The notes under the pieces were generated by a model that saw only the letters and a list, made by a program, of their open reading frames with translations, had not been told where the DNA came from and ran no database searches. Of a stretch of DNA of 64,000 nucleotides, positions 26,481-34,410 are shown one piece after another. The position numbers were made by a program, and so were the translations under genes. Position 1 is the stretch's first letter. Every line of letters starts with the position of its first letter. This stretch comes from CAXTEJ01 sp964243295 (lineage in GTDB: Bacteria > Actinomycetota > Actinomycetes > Actinomycetales > Angustibacteraceae), in contig CAXTEJ010000004.1 of the NCBI GenBank assembly GCA_964243295.1, positions 1 to 64,000 on the forward strand, read 5' to 3'.

Positions 26481-26531
26481 CGGCAGCCTCCGGACCGCTG
26501 CTCGCAAGCTCGCTTGACGCGGCCCTCCGGC
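26481..26531 (-). repeat. 51-bp inverted repeat, left arm
   Basis: Its reverse complement matches 26,975-27,025 at 49 of 51 positions (counted by eye). The shared core is GCGTCAAGCGAGCTTGCGAG. The two arms bound a 545-bp block. Confidence 0.85.
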
Positions 26532-26820
26532 TACCCGCCCTCGTCCTTCGATTCCCCGTCTTCCGTTGCCGGGGTGGCCTCGTGGGCGCAGCGTCCCCGT
26601 GCAGCCGGACGCCGGTGCACCGGCGGGGCGCTACCGGCCGCCGTGCCGCACCTGCGGACTCGGGCGACCTGTCCGGTGGGGTCGTGCGGCCGGTGAACTG
26701 CCACACCGACATGCAGATGTGGACTCCCCCGCGCACGTCGTGCTCGAGCGGCCGCACGATCACCAGTTGCGCATGTTGGTGTGGCGGTGCAGGGGCGCAC
26801 ACGGGCAGGAGCCGAGAGCC

Positions 26821-26899
26821 GGTGGCGGATGTCTGCGTCAAGCGAGCTAGCAGCGCGAGCGAGCAGCGGGCCGGAGGCCGCCGCGTCTCGGCCGACCCA
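26821..26899 (+). repeat. internal direct copy of the right repeat arm
   Basis: Resembles 26,971-27,040 in the same orientation, with a small insertion after AAGCGAGCT. Both copies continue into CCGCGTCTCGGCCGACCC, so this similarity is longer than the inverted-repeat arm itself. Confidence 0.75.
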
Positions 26900-26910
26900 G
26901 ATCGCAGCGA

Positions 26911-26929
26911 GCCGGAATCGCATGATCAC
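26911..26929 (-). repeat. dispersed convergent-gap repeat, copy 5 (inverted)
   Basis: GCCGGAATCGCATGATCAC, the reverse complement form of the dispersed core, opposite in orientation to the three tandem copies 470 bp away. Confidence 0.75.
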
Positions 26930-26974
26930 GGGGGTCGATCGGCAGACCGCGTAGACCGCGGCTGAGGCGTGGTG

Positions 26975-27025
26975 GCCGGAGGTCCGCGTCAAGCGAGCTT
27001 GCGAGCAGCGGGCCGGAGGCTGCCG
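26975..27025 (+). repeat. 51-bp inverted repeat, right arm
   Basis: Partner of 26,481-26,531, differing at two positions. Ends 28 bases before the stop codon of the aldo/keto reductase gene. Confidence 0.85.
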
Positions 27026-27053
27026 CGTCTCGGCCGACCCCACGCGGGTCGAG

Positions 27054-27956
27054 CTACATGGTCCAGGGCTCGGCGTGCACGTCGACGTCGTCGGACCACT
27101 GACGCTGCAGCGCCTGGATCTGCTCCACCACGTCGGACGGCAGCGGCGCGACCTCGCGGGTGCGGGAGACGAGCTCGTCGAGGTTCTCGCGCTTGCTCGC
27201 GGAGCCGACGGTGGCCACGACCTGCGGGTGGCTGAACGCGAAGCGGATGCAGAACTCGGCCCAGCTGTCGATGCCCGAGGCCTCGAAGATCGGCGCCACC
27301 TGGGTGGCCCGCTGCTGCAGGTAGGGCTGCCACGCGGCGCCGGGCACGTCGCGCAGCGTGTGCACCGGGGCACCCGACACCGTGCGCATGGCGATGACGC
27401 TGGCATCGCGCGCCAGCAGCTCGTCCCACAGCTCGTTGGAGGCGAAGCGCTGCAGCGGGTTCAGGTAGGTGATGAAGCCGTCGACCAGCCCGTCCAGGTG
27501 GCCGGCACGCAGTGCCGCCAGGGGCGCTGCGGACGTCCAGGGAAAGATCTCGAGGACGTAGCGGCCCACCAGGCCCTCGTCCTTGAGCGCCTGCAGGCCG
27601 GCGACCGCCTCGCCCGAGACCAGGCCGTCGTCCAGGCCCTCGACCGGGCTGAGCTGGCCGATGGTGACGCCGTCGATGCCGAGCGGCGTGATGTTGGTGA
27701 CGATCTCGGCGCGCACGTCGTCCGCAGTGCCACCGCCGATCTTGACGACGAACGGCGGCGCGGTCTCGGACCGCTCGGCGAGCACCTCGCCGATCAGCTC
27801 GAGGGCGTGACCGTACTGACGCGAGGTGTGCAGCCACAGTCCGGCGTCGATGGCCGCGTGGGCCATGGCTTGCTGCTGCTCACGTGCGACGTCGTCACCG
27901 CCGAGCCGCGTGGTGCCGTAGACGTAGGGGGGCAGGTCGGTGAGCAGCTGGGGCAC
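27054..27956 (-). CDS. degenerate aldo/keto reductase-like protein in the mannan locus
   Basis: 300-residue TIM-barrel protein of the aldo/keto reductase superfamily. The C-terminal cofactor-side motif ATVGSASKRENLDELV is typical. The catalytic tetrad is incomplete: where DTAXXY is expected it reads HTSRQY, so His43 replaces Asp while Tyr48 stays; Lys72 (VVKIGGG) stays, and the His strand reads VTIGQLS with no His. It may be catalytically altered or a binding protein. GTG 27,956 is the start, preceded by AAAGG. It lies 36 bases after the GH26 gene and is probably cotranscribed under the same LacI-type operator. Confidence 0.8.
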   Translation of the reverse strand: MPQLLTDLPPYVYGTTRLGGDDVAREQQQAMAHAAIDAGLWLHTSRQYGHALELIGEVLAERSETAPPFVVKIGGGTADDVRAEIVTNITPLGIDGVTIGQLSPVEGLDDGLVSGEAVAGLQALKDEGLVGRYVLEIFPWTSAAPLAALRAGHLDGLVDGFITYLNPLQRFASNELWDELLARDASVIAMRTVSGAPVHTLRDVPGAAWQPYLQQRATQVAPIFEASGIDSWAEFCIRFAFSHPQVVATVGSASKRENLDELVSRTREVAPLPSDVVEQIQALQRQWSDDVDVHAEPWTM

Positions 27957-27992
27957 GGCAAACCTTTCGTCGCAACGGTTTCGGGACGCGCG

Positions 27993-30101
27993 TCAGCTGA
28001 CGCGCAGGTCGCCGAGGAAGTAGTGCTCGCGGGCGTTGAGTCCCGCCATCTCGGGCATGCCGTCCTGCTGCACGAAGCGCAGCGAGAAGGTGCGCACGGT
28101 CGAGCGGGTCGCGGGTGAGGAAGCCTCAGCGGTGCGGACGTCGGCGAAGGCCTCGAGCGGCACCGTGACCTGCTGCGGCTCCACCCGCGACGGGTCATAG
28201 CCCTGGGCCGCCGCGGCCAGGCTCGCCTCGTACTCGCGCTCCTCGCCGTCGACCAGCGCGGTGAAGCGCACCCGGAAGTCGTAGCCCTTGCCGTCGGGCT
28301 GCACGAGGGCACCGAACGTGGTGGCCGTCGACCAGTCGACGTCCGGCAGCGCCCGCGTGGCCTGCGCGAACTCGCCGCGCACGGCGTCGTAGGCGACCCG
28401 CAGCACGGTGCCGGTGTCTCGGCCGTCCGACCACGCCCGGCCGGTGCCGCTGCCCGTCGGGTCGGAAGAGTCGCGCAGCCGCAGCGCGATCATCGTCTCG
28501 CCGGTGCGCCACCAGGTGCGCTCGACGTCGGTGCGCCCGTCGCCGGCCGGGTCGTAGGTCGACAGGTCGTCGATCAGAAACGGGTCGTCGGACGACGGCG
28601 CCGGGCCGACGCGGACGTCGTGGCCGGTCGTGAGCTCGTGGGTCGACCCGTCAGGCGCGGCCATGACGGCCTCGGCGGTGAGGCGCTGCACCCCCTCGCC
28701 CGCCGGCACGTCCAGCTCAGCCACCCACAGCTGCGATCCCTGCTGCCGCACGGCTTGCGCCGACGCCTCACCCAGCCGCACGGTGACCGACTGGGGAGCC
28801 ACCTCCACGGGCCCGGCCGGGGTCTGCACGATGCCCGGGCGGGGGTGCACGCGCACCGTGGTCGTCGCGCCCAGCCGCTCACGCAGCACCGGCGTGTGGA
28901 GCGTCAGCGCGGCAGCCGACCGCGGCGCCGGCTGCTCGCCGGTCACCAGGGCGGTGTAGTCGTCGCCCATGCGCGCGTTGAGCACCACGTCGTCGCGGGC
29001 GGCGTAGGCCCGGAAGTCCGGCAGCATCTCGTGGTCGCCGTGCTCGCGGTGGCCGGCGAAGGGCACCCAGAAGTGGGCGGGGTCGCCGTTGCGCCAGATC
29101 AGCAGGTAGGCCACGCCGCGGGCGACCGGGTCATCGGTGATGCGCTGCTGCAGCGTGGTGAAGAAGTCGAGCGGGTACTCGGCGCCGGCGAGCTTGAGCC
29201 CGTCCTGGGCGTTCCAGCGCAGCCCGGTCTCGGTGAGCGCCGCGACCTTGCCGCGGCTGCGGGCGCACGTCACGGCCACCTGCAGGTCGCGGACGAGCTG
29301 GTCCCACCAGCCGGGGTTGCCCTGCGGGAGGTCCCAGTAGACGTCGACACCGAGCAGGTCGACGTAGTCGTCACCGGGGTAGCCGTAGAGGTACTCGGCC
29401 TCGTCCTCGAAGTGACCGTTGGGGGAGAACGCGTACAGGAGGTTGTGCACGCCCCGGACGTCGCGCAGGTAGTGCACGGTGAAGCGGAACAGCTCGATGA
29501 ACTCGCCCTCGGTCGCGTTGGACGTGCACCACCAGAACCAGTCGCCGTTGTGCTCGTGCCAGGGCCGGTAGATCACCGGGATGAGCTCGCCGTCGTCGTC
29601 GACCCACTCGCGCGACAGGTCGGCCAGCCAGTCGAGGTACGCGACGAGGTTGTCGTGCTTCGACCCGCCGGGCAGCACCCGGGCCACGCTGTCGATGGGG
29701 TCGAGGGTGTTGAAGAAGCCGCCCTCCCCGTGCGGGCCGGTGCCCCGCGCCAGGTTGTCGATGTGGTGCTCGACGGAGACGACCATGCCCTTGCGGTAGG
29801 CGTCCTTGATGGCGTCGACCGCGACCGGGCTGCAGCCCAGCAGGGCCGGGAAGTCGCCAACCGCGTTGTGGACGTCGGAGTGGACGCCCGACCACTGGGC
29901 CGCGGTCTGCGGGGTGATCACCGTGTCGGTGGTGTCGTTCTGGTGGCCGAACAGCACGTACGGCGACGCGGCGACACCGTGCAGGTAGGCGTGCAGCGAG
30001 CGCACCCGCGGCAGGGCCTGGTCGTCGACGAGCAGCAGGTCGTCCCTGGCGAAGGCGGAGGTGTCGAGCGGGGCGCGGGGGTCAGGTGACAGCGTTGTCA
30101 T
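27993..30101 (-). CDS. GH26 beta-mannanase-like enzyme without signal peptide
   Basis: 702-residue protein with an N-terminal GH26 barrel (about 30-375) and a C-terminal beta-rich region of unknown type. GH26 markers are LFGHQNDT, the acid/base Glu183 in WHEHNGDWFWW and the nucleophile Glu291 in TETGL; these two glutamates and the adjacent His are the family's active-site signature. No signal peptide is seen, so it should act on imported oligomers, as an endo- or exo-mannanase. The start ATG 30,101 sits inside a LacI-type operator, with a promoter whose -10 ends about 10 bases upstream. First gene of a two-gene unit with the aldo/keto reductase. Confidence 0.9.
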   Translation of the reverse strand: MTTLSPDPRAPLDTSAFARDDLLLVDDQALPRVRSLHAYLHGVAASPYVLFGHQNDTTDTVITPQTAAQWSGVHSDVHNAVGDFPALLGCSPVAVDAIKDAYRKGMVVSVEHHIDNLARGTGPHGEGGFFNTLDPIDSVARVLPGGSKHDNLVAYLDWLADLSREWVDDDGELIPVIYRPWHEHNGDWFWWCTSNATEGEFIELFRFTVHYLRDVRGVHNLLYAFSPNGHFEDEAEYLYGYPGDDYVDLLGVDVYWDLPQGNPGWWDQLVRDLQVAVTCARSRGKVAALTETGLRWNAQDGLKLAGAEYPLDFFTTLQQRITDDPVARGVAYLLIWRNGDPAHFWVPFAGHREHGDHEMLPDFRAYAARDDVVLNARMGDDYTALVTGEQPAPRSAAALTLHTPVLRERLGATTTVRVHPRPGIVQTPAGPVEVAPQSVTVRLGEASAQAVRQQGSQLWVAELDVPAGEGVQRLTAEAVMAAPDGSTHELTTGHDVRVGPAPSSDDPFLIDDLSTYDPAGDGRTDVERTWWRTGETMIALRLRDSSDPTGSGTGRAWSDGRDTGTVLRVAYDAVRGEFAQATRALPDVDWSTATTFGALVQPDGKGYDFRVRFTALVDGEEREYEASLAAAAQGYDPSRVEPQQVTVPLEAFADVRTAEASSPATRSTVRTFSLRFVQQDGMPEMAGLNAREHYFLGDLRVS
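30087..30100 (-). promoter_or_regulatory. LacI-type operator across the GH26 start codon
   Basis: TGACAGCGTTGTCA, the most symmetric of the locus sites (arms TGACA and TGTCA). It overlaps the ATG and codons 2-5 and lies just downstream of the likely transcription start, a position suited to block initiation or early elongation. Confidence 0.75.
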
Positions 30102-30111
30102 AGTGGTCTCG

Positions 30112-30140
30112 ACGCTAGAGGAAGACGCAGTCAGGAGCAA
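30112..30140 (-). promoter_or_regulatory. promoter of the GH26 gene
   Basis: On the minus strand, TTGCTC (complement of 30,135-30,140), 17-base spacer, TAGCGT (complement of 30,112-30,117). This gives a transcription start about 5 bases before the ATG and a very short leader. Confidence 0.55.
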
Positions 30141-30281
30141 GGGAGCCGTGACGGCCTGCAGGTGTGCCCCACGTCGGTCAGCCACTCCACGCCGACGACA
30201 GCCGGCGGCGCGACCGGCAGCCGTCGTCCGGCGGGAGGACGCCACCGGCATGGGCGTGGACGCACCGGGTACGGGAGATCC

Positions 30282-30545
30282 ATGACCGACACCAGCAGTG
30301 CAGCAGGCGACGACGTCGCGGCGATGGGCCCGAACTCCGGCGACACCGTCCGCGGCCAGGAGAGCGACACCACCCATCCCGACCTGCCCTACGCCGACGA
30401 CGACGCTAGCGGTGACGCCGCGACCGGCGCCATCGGCGGGTCCGGCGGCGACAGCACCGACGCGGTGGACGACGGCACCAACGTCGGCCTCGGCGACATG
30501 GACGACGTGGTGCCGGGTGCCGGCGCCATCGAGCCGCCGGACTGA
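30282..30545 (+). CDS. small acidic low-complexity protein, function unknown
   Basis: 87 residues, very rich in Asp, Gly, Ala, Ser and Thr and strongly acidic, with no hydrophobic core; probably disordered. The ATG at 30,282 has GGGAG 5 bases upstream, better support than for the like protein at 7,427. Composition and the T/S-D-rich N-terminus recall that protein, but no clear alignment is visible. Divergent from the GH26 gene, so it may share its control region. Confidence 0.6.
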   Translation: MTDTSSAAGDDVAAMGPNSGDTVRGQESDTTHPDLPYADDDASGDAATGAIGGSGGDSTDAVDDGTNVGLGDMDDVVPGAGAIEPPD

Positions 30546-30584
30546 GCGACCGACCTCAGAACCGTTGGACCGTCGGGCGAGCGA

Positions 30585-30603
30585 GCCGGGATCGCATGAT
30601 CAC
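30585..30603 (-). repeat. dispersed convergent-gap repeat, copy 6 (inverted)
   Basis: GCCGGGATCGCATGATCAC, between the convergent small acidic gene and the acetamidase gene. Confidence 0.75.
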
Positions 30604-30677
30604 GGTGGCGGCGCGGCACCGCGGGACGTCCCGCGGTGCCGGCGCCGGCTGCCGCGACGGGCAGGGAAGCGGCGGAG

Positions 30678-31694
30678 TCAGCCCCGCAGGTACTGGGCGG
30701 CCATGGCGCGCAGCCGGGCGTGGGTGTCACGGGACGCCGTGGGCCTGGGGAGGAAGGTCTTGCGGACCTTGGCGACGGACGTGTAGTTGACGTCGCAGAC
30801 GTTGGCGAGCGGCGACTCGACGGCCTGCGACAGCAGCTGGTAGGCGTCGAGCTCGCTGAGCCCGAACTCGCTGCTAACCCACTGCACCAGGTCGAGCTGG
30901 GCGATGCGGAAGGCGTCCTCGAGCGGCTTGGCCGAGCCGGTCGACATCAGGTGGTCGTCGGACTCCAGCCGCGGCCACGGGGTGGGCGCGCCCTTGACGA
31001 GGTCGACGATCACCACGGTGTCCATGGCCGTCTCGACCGCGACGCCGCAGGTCTCGCCCTCACCCTGGCGCGCGTGCCCGTCGCCGAGGCTGAACATCGC
31101 GCCCTCGACGTTCACGCCGAGGTAGCAGGTGACGCCGGCACGCATCTCGGGAGTGTCCATGTTGCCGCCGTAGGCGTCCGGTACCAGCGCCGAGCGCACC
31201 TCGAGGTTGGCGGGGGCCACGCCGACGGTGCCGTGCATCGGGTCCATGGGCAGGTCGACCACGACGTCGTTGTCGCGCGCGGCGAAGCGCGCAGTGCGGG
31301 CGGTGCGGTCGAGCTGCCACATCCACACCACCTCGGGCAGCGGCGGCTGCAGCGTCGCGGTCGTGTGGGTCGAGGTGAGCGCGCCGAACAGCGGCACCGT
31401 GGTCGACGCACCCCAGTCGCGTGCCGGCTCGATCGACACGAAGTGCACCGCGAGCGTGTCGCCAGGCTCGGCGCCCTCGACGTAGAACGGGCCGGTCTGC
31501 GGGTTCAGGAACGGGAACTCGCAGACCTCCGACACCAGGTCGTCGATGCTGCGCACGCGGCCGGCGAAGCAGTCCTCGGTGAACACCTCGAGCACCGTGC
31601 CGGGCTTGATGCGCGCCATCGGCGGTGCGCCGCCGAAGGTCCAGACGTACTGCTCGGCGCTCGGCCGGAAAGCGCGCACCTCCAGATCGCTCAT
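30678..31694 (-). CDS. acetamidase/formamidase family amidohydrolase
   Basis: 338-residue zinc amidohydrolase of the FmdA/AmdA family, releasing ammonia from short amides. Family blocks are TVLEVFTEDCFAGRV, FYVEGAEPGDTLAVHFVSIEP, MDPMHGTVGVAP, YGGNMDTPEM and GDGHARQGEGETCGVAVET, the last with metal-site and glutamate residues. The start ATG at 31,694 overlaps the stop of the upstream APC permease (ATGA), which suggests the permease imports its substrate. Acetamide, formamide or another amide/imine cannot be separated by sequence. Confidence 0.92.
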   Translation of the reverse strand: MSDLEVRAFRPSAEQYVWTFGGAPPMARIKPGTVLEVFTEDCFAGRVRSIDDLVSEVCEFPFLNPQTGPFYVEGAEPGDTLAVHFVSIEPARDWGASTTVPLFGALTSTHTTATLQPPLPEVVWMWQLDRTARTARFAARDNDVVVDLPMDPMHGTVGVAPANLEVRSALVPDAYGGNMDTPEMRAGVTCYLGVNVEGAMFSLGDGHARQGEGETCGVAVETAMDTVVIVDLVKGAPTPWPRLESDDHLMSTGSAKPLEDAFRIAQLDLVQWVSSEFGLSELDAYQLLSQAVESPLANVCDVNYTSVAKVRKTFLPRPTASRDTHARLRAMAAQYLRG

Positions 31695-33172
31695 CGGCGG
31701 GCTCCTGCCGTGTCACGGACGACGGTGTCGTCGTCCTCGTCGAGGTGCACGAGGCCGGTGTCGACCACGCGCTGGCGGTGGTTGGTCCACAGGTAGGCGA
31801 GGTAGACCACGCCGACCAGCATCCAGACGCCCACGACGGGGCCGGCGTAGGAGATAGGCGACGACAGCTGGGTGACGAAGGAGAACACCGGGATCCCCGC
31901 GGCTGTCAGCAGCGCCGGCACGAAGGCGATGATGCCGAGCACCGGGACGACCACGTGCAGCAGCGCGCTGCGCTCTGCCGGGTGCTTGGCGAAGTACCCG
32001 ATGCACGCGGCGTGCACGACGATGTAGACGCTCACCACCACGATGACGATGATCGTGGCGACGAGCAGGAACGCCGTCTCCGGGTCGAACGCGAAGCCCA
32101 GCAGCAGCGTCACCACGATGGCGATGGCGAGCTGGACGGCGACCGCCACGACTGGCGAGCGGTGCTCGGGGTGGGTGCGGGTGAAGGCGCGCGGGAAGAT
32201 CCCGATGCGGCCCAGCGCGTACGCCGTGCGGGTCGACACGTTGGCGCCGGCGTTGGCGTTCGCGATGGTCGAGTTCACGATCGCGAAGAACACGAGCACC
32301 CAGAACAACCCGTAGGAGCCGCGCGCGATGCCCGCCCAGGACGACGCGCCCGACGTCGAGAACTGCGAGAACTGCTCCGGCCCGACGAAAACCGCTGCGG
32401 CGTACGTGGTGAAGACGTAGATCAGCCCGATACCGAGCGTCGACCCGAGCACCGCGAAGCGGATCGTGCGCCGCGGGTCCTTGGCCTCCTCCGCGAGCGG
32501 CGCGGCCGCCTCGAAGCCCGAGAACGCCAGCACGGTGAAGACCGACCCGGCGATGACGCCGGCCACGCCCTGGTGGTCTGCCGGCGTGTGGCTGGTGCCG
32601 AACACCGACAGCGTGTTGGCGTCGCCCGCGCGCACGACCATGAGCACCGCGAGGACGACGAACACGATCACCTCGAACGCGCCGAGGACCGTGCCGAGGG
32701 ACGCGGAGGCCTTGGCCCCGTAGTAGCCCGCGGCGCCGATGATGAGGGCGCCCGCGATCGCCCACGGCCACCACAGGTCCTCGGGGTAGCTCGAGAACTC
32801 CTGGTGCAGCGTGCCGGCGGTGGTGAAACCCAGCTGCAGGAACAGCAGGGTCGGCACGAGCGCCTCGACGAACACATAGGCCCACGCGACCAGGAAGCCG
32901 ACCGTCGGGTGCAGACCCTGGCTGGTGTACGTCGCCACGCCACCGGCCGCCGGCAGGCGGCGCGCCAGCTCGGCGATCGACGACGCCGCGAGCAGGCAGG
33001 CCACCAGGGCGACGAGCACCGACAGGGGCAGCGCGCCACCCGCGAAGGCCGCGCCGGCGGGGATGGACGCCGCGATCGCCGCCCCCGGCGCCATGGCCGT
33101 GATCGACTGGAACAGCACCTCCCGCCGTCCGATGGCGTTCGGCCGAAGGCCCGTGCTGTGCTGCGCGGTCAT
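31691..33172 (-). CDS. APC-superfamily amino acid/amide permease
   Basis: 493-residue inner-membrane transporter of the amino acid-polyamine-organocation superfamily, with about 12-14 hydrophobic segments. The conserved first helix region is ITAMAPGAAIAASIPAGAAFAGGALPLS, and the helix-6/7 region reads FTVLAFSGFEAAAPLAEEAKDPRRTIRFAVLGS, typical of the APC 'amino acid permease' group. ATG 33,172 has GGAG about 7 bases upstream. Translational coupling to the acetamidase points to a two-gene amide import and hydrolysis unit. Substrate is inferred. Confidence 0.9.
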   Translation of the reverse strand: MTAQHSTGLRPNAIGRREVLFQSITAMAPGAAIAASIPAGAAFAGGALPLSVLVALVACLLAASSIAELARRLPAAGGVATYTSQGLHPTVGFLVAWAYVFVEALVPTLLFLQLGFTTAGTLHQEFSSYPEDLWWPWAIAGALIIGAAGYYGAKASASLGTVLGAFEVIVFVVLAVLMVVRAGDANTLSVFGTSHTPADHQGVAGVIAGSVFTVLAFSGFEAAAPLAEEAKDPRRTIRFAVLGSTLGIGLIYVFTTYAAAVFVGPEQFSQFSTSGASSWAGIARGSYGLFWVLVFFAIVNSTIANANAGANVSTRTAYALGRIGIFPRAFTRTHPEHRSPVVAVAVQLAIAIVVTLLLGFAFDPETAFLLVATIIVIVVVSVYIVVHAACIGYFAKHPAERSALLHVVVPVLGIIAFVPALLTAAGIPVFSFVTQLSSPISYAGPVVGVWMLVGVVYLAYLWTNHRQRVVDTGLVHLDEDDDTVVRDTAGARR

Positions 33173-33304
33173 GACGCTCCAGGTGGTGGTCACGCGAGCG
33201 GGCCCGTGTCGGGGTCGCGCCGGAAGGCCCTGACCGTAGGAGCCGCGAAAGGTCCCCACAAGTACCTGTGGCCGACCACTTTGGCTGCGGCGCAGCGACT
33301 CGCC

Positions 33305-34408
33305 TCAGTGCGCGTTCCTCGCCACCCGCTCGCCGAGCTGCTCGAGCAGCGGCCCGGGATCGGCGAGGCACCGGCGCACGTCGGGCTCGACGTCGGTGAG
33401 CGCGTAGGTGGCCGCGATGCCGGCGGCCCGCAGGGTCGGCGCGTCGAGCAGGCGCTGCCCGCAGACGGCGACGCACCGGACGCCGGCCTCCCGCGCGGCA
33501 GCGGCGACACCCGCGACCGCCTTGCCGCGCAGCGTCTGCGCGTCGAGGCAGCCCTCCCCGGTCACGACCAGATCGGCCTCTGCCAGCAGCGTCGGGAAGC
33601 CGACCAGCGAGAGGACCACCTCGATGCCCGGACGTCGTGCGGCACCGAGCACGGCGAGCGCGGCGAAGCCCACACCACCGGCCGCACCCGCGCCGGGAAG
33701 GGCCGCTGCAGCCGGCCCGACCAGGTCGGCGAAGCGCTGGACGGCGGAGCTGAGCACCGCGACGTCGGCGGGCGTCGCGCCCTTCTGCGGCCCGTAGACC
33801 GCGGCCGCGCCCGCCGCGCCGGTGAGCGGGTTGTCGACGTCGGTGGCGAGCACCAGGTGCAGGCCCGCGAGCCGCGGGTCGAGCCCGGCCAGGTCGACGC
33901 GCGCCACGCCCGCGAGGCCGGCGCCGCCCGGGCCCACCTCGGTGCCGTCGTCCGCGAGCAGCCGGGCACCGAGCGCCTGCAGCATGCCGGCGCCCGCGTC
34001 GGTGCACGCCGAGCCGCCGACGCCGAGCACCACCTCGCGGCACCCGGCGTCCAGCGCGGCGAGCAGCAGGTCGCCCACACCCCGGCTCGAGGCGAGCAGC
34101 GGCTCGAGGCGCCCGCCCGGCAGCTGCGCGAGCCCGCTGACGGTGGCGAGCTCGACGACCGCCACCCCCGCCCGGACGCCGATCGCCGCGTCGACGCGAA
34201 GACCCGTCGGCCCGTGGGCGCGCACGGGCACCCGCGAGAACCCCGCTGCGAGCGCCGCGTCGAGCGTGCCCTCGCCACCGTCGGCGACCAGCGCGCGCGA
34301 GAGCACGGCGCGGGGCTCAACCCGCAGGACGCCGGCCGCGACGTGGTCGCAGACCTGGCTCGCGCGAAGCGACCCCTTGAACTTGTCGGGGGCGAGCAGG
34401 ACCCGCAC
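33305..34408 (-). CDS. glycerate kinase
   Basis: 367-residue GckA/GlxK-type (type I) glycerate 2-kinase, phosphorylating D-glycerate with ATP in glyoxylate or glycerate use. Hallmarks are LLAPDKFKGSLRASQV at the N-terminus, VADGGEGT, LGVGGSACTDAGAGMLQALG, ATDVDNPLTG, VYGPQKGATP and VVTGEGCLDAQTLRGK. GTG 34,408 begins two bases after the stop of the SRPBCC gene, so they are cotranscribed. No other glycerate-pathway genes are adjacent. Confidence 0.95.
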   Translation of the reverse strand: MRVLLAPDKFKGSLRASQVCDHVAAGVLRVEPRAVLSRALVADGGEGTLDAALAAGFSRVPVRAHGPTGLRVDAAIGVRAGVAVVELATVSGLAQLPGGRLEPLLASSRGVGDLLLAALDAGCREVVLGVGGSACTDAGAGMLQALGARLLADDGTEVGPGGAGLAGVARVDLAGLDPRLAGLHLVLATDVDNPLTGAAGAAAVYGPQKGATPADVAVLSSAVQRFADLVGPAAAALPGAGAAGGVGFAALAVLGAARRPGIEVVLSLVGFPTLLAEADLVVTGEGCLDAQTLRGKAVAGVAAAAREAGVRCVAVCGQRLLDAPTLRAAGIAATYALTDVEPDVRRCLADPGPLLEQLGERVARNAH

Positions 34409-34410
34409 GG

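Larger units (their letters stand above)
26352..27053. other. 702-bp repeat-rich convergent gap with no convincing gene
   Basis: Lies between the 3' ends of the CE7 gene and the aldo/keto reductase gene. It holds three tandem 32-bp units, a pair of 51-bp inverted repeats bounding 26,481-27,025, an additional direct copy of one arm, and an inverted copy of the dispersed repeat. Open frames exist on both strands (for example minus-strand 26,365-26,841) but lack ribosome-binding sites and recognisable domains. No transposase is visible. Confidence 0.7.

Noticed and set aside
26365..26841. 158-aa minus-strand open frame in the repeat-rich gap
   Set aside because: No ribosome-binding site, no recognisable domain, Pro/Arg-rich translation typical of antisense frames at this G+C, and it runs through the tandem repeats.
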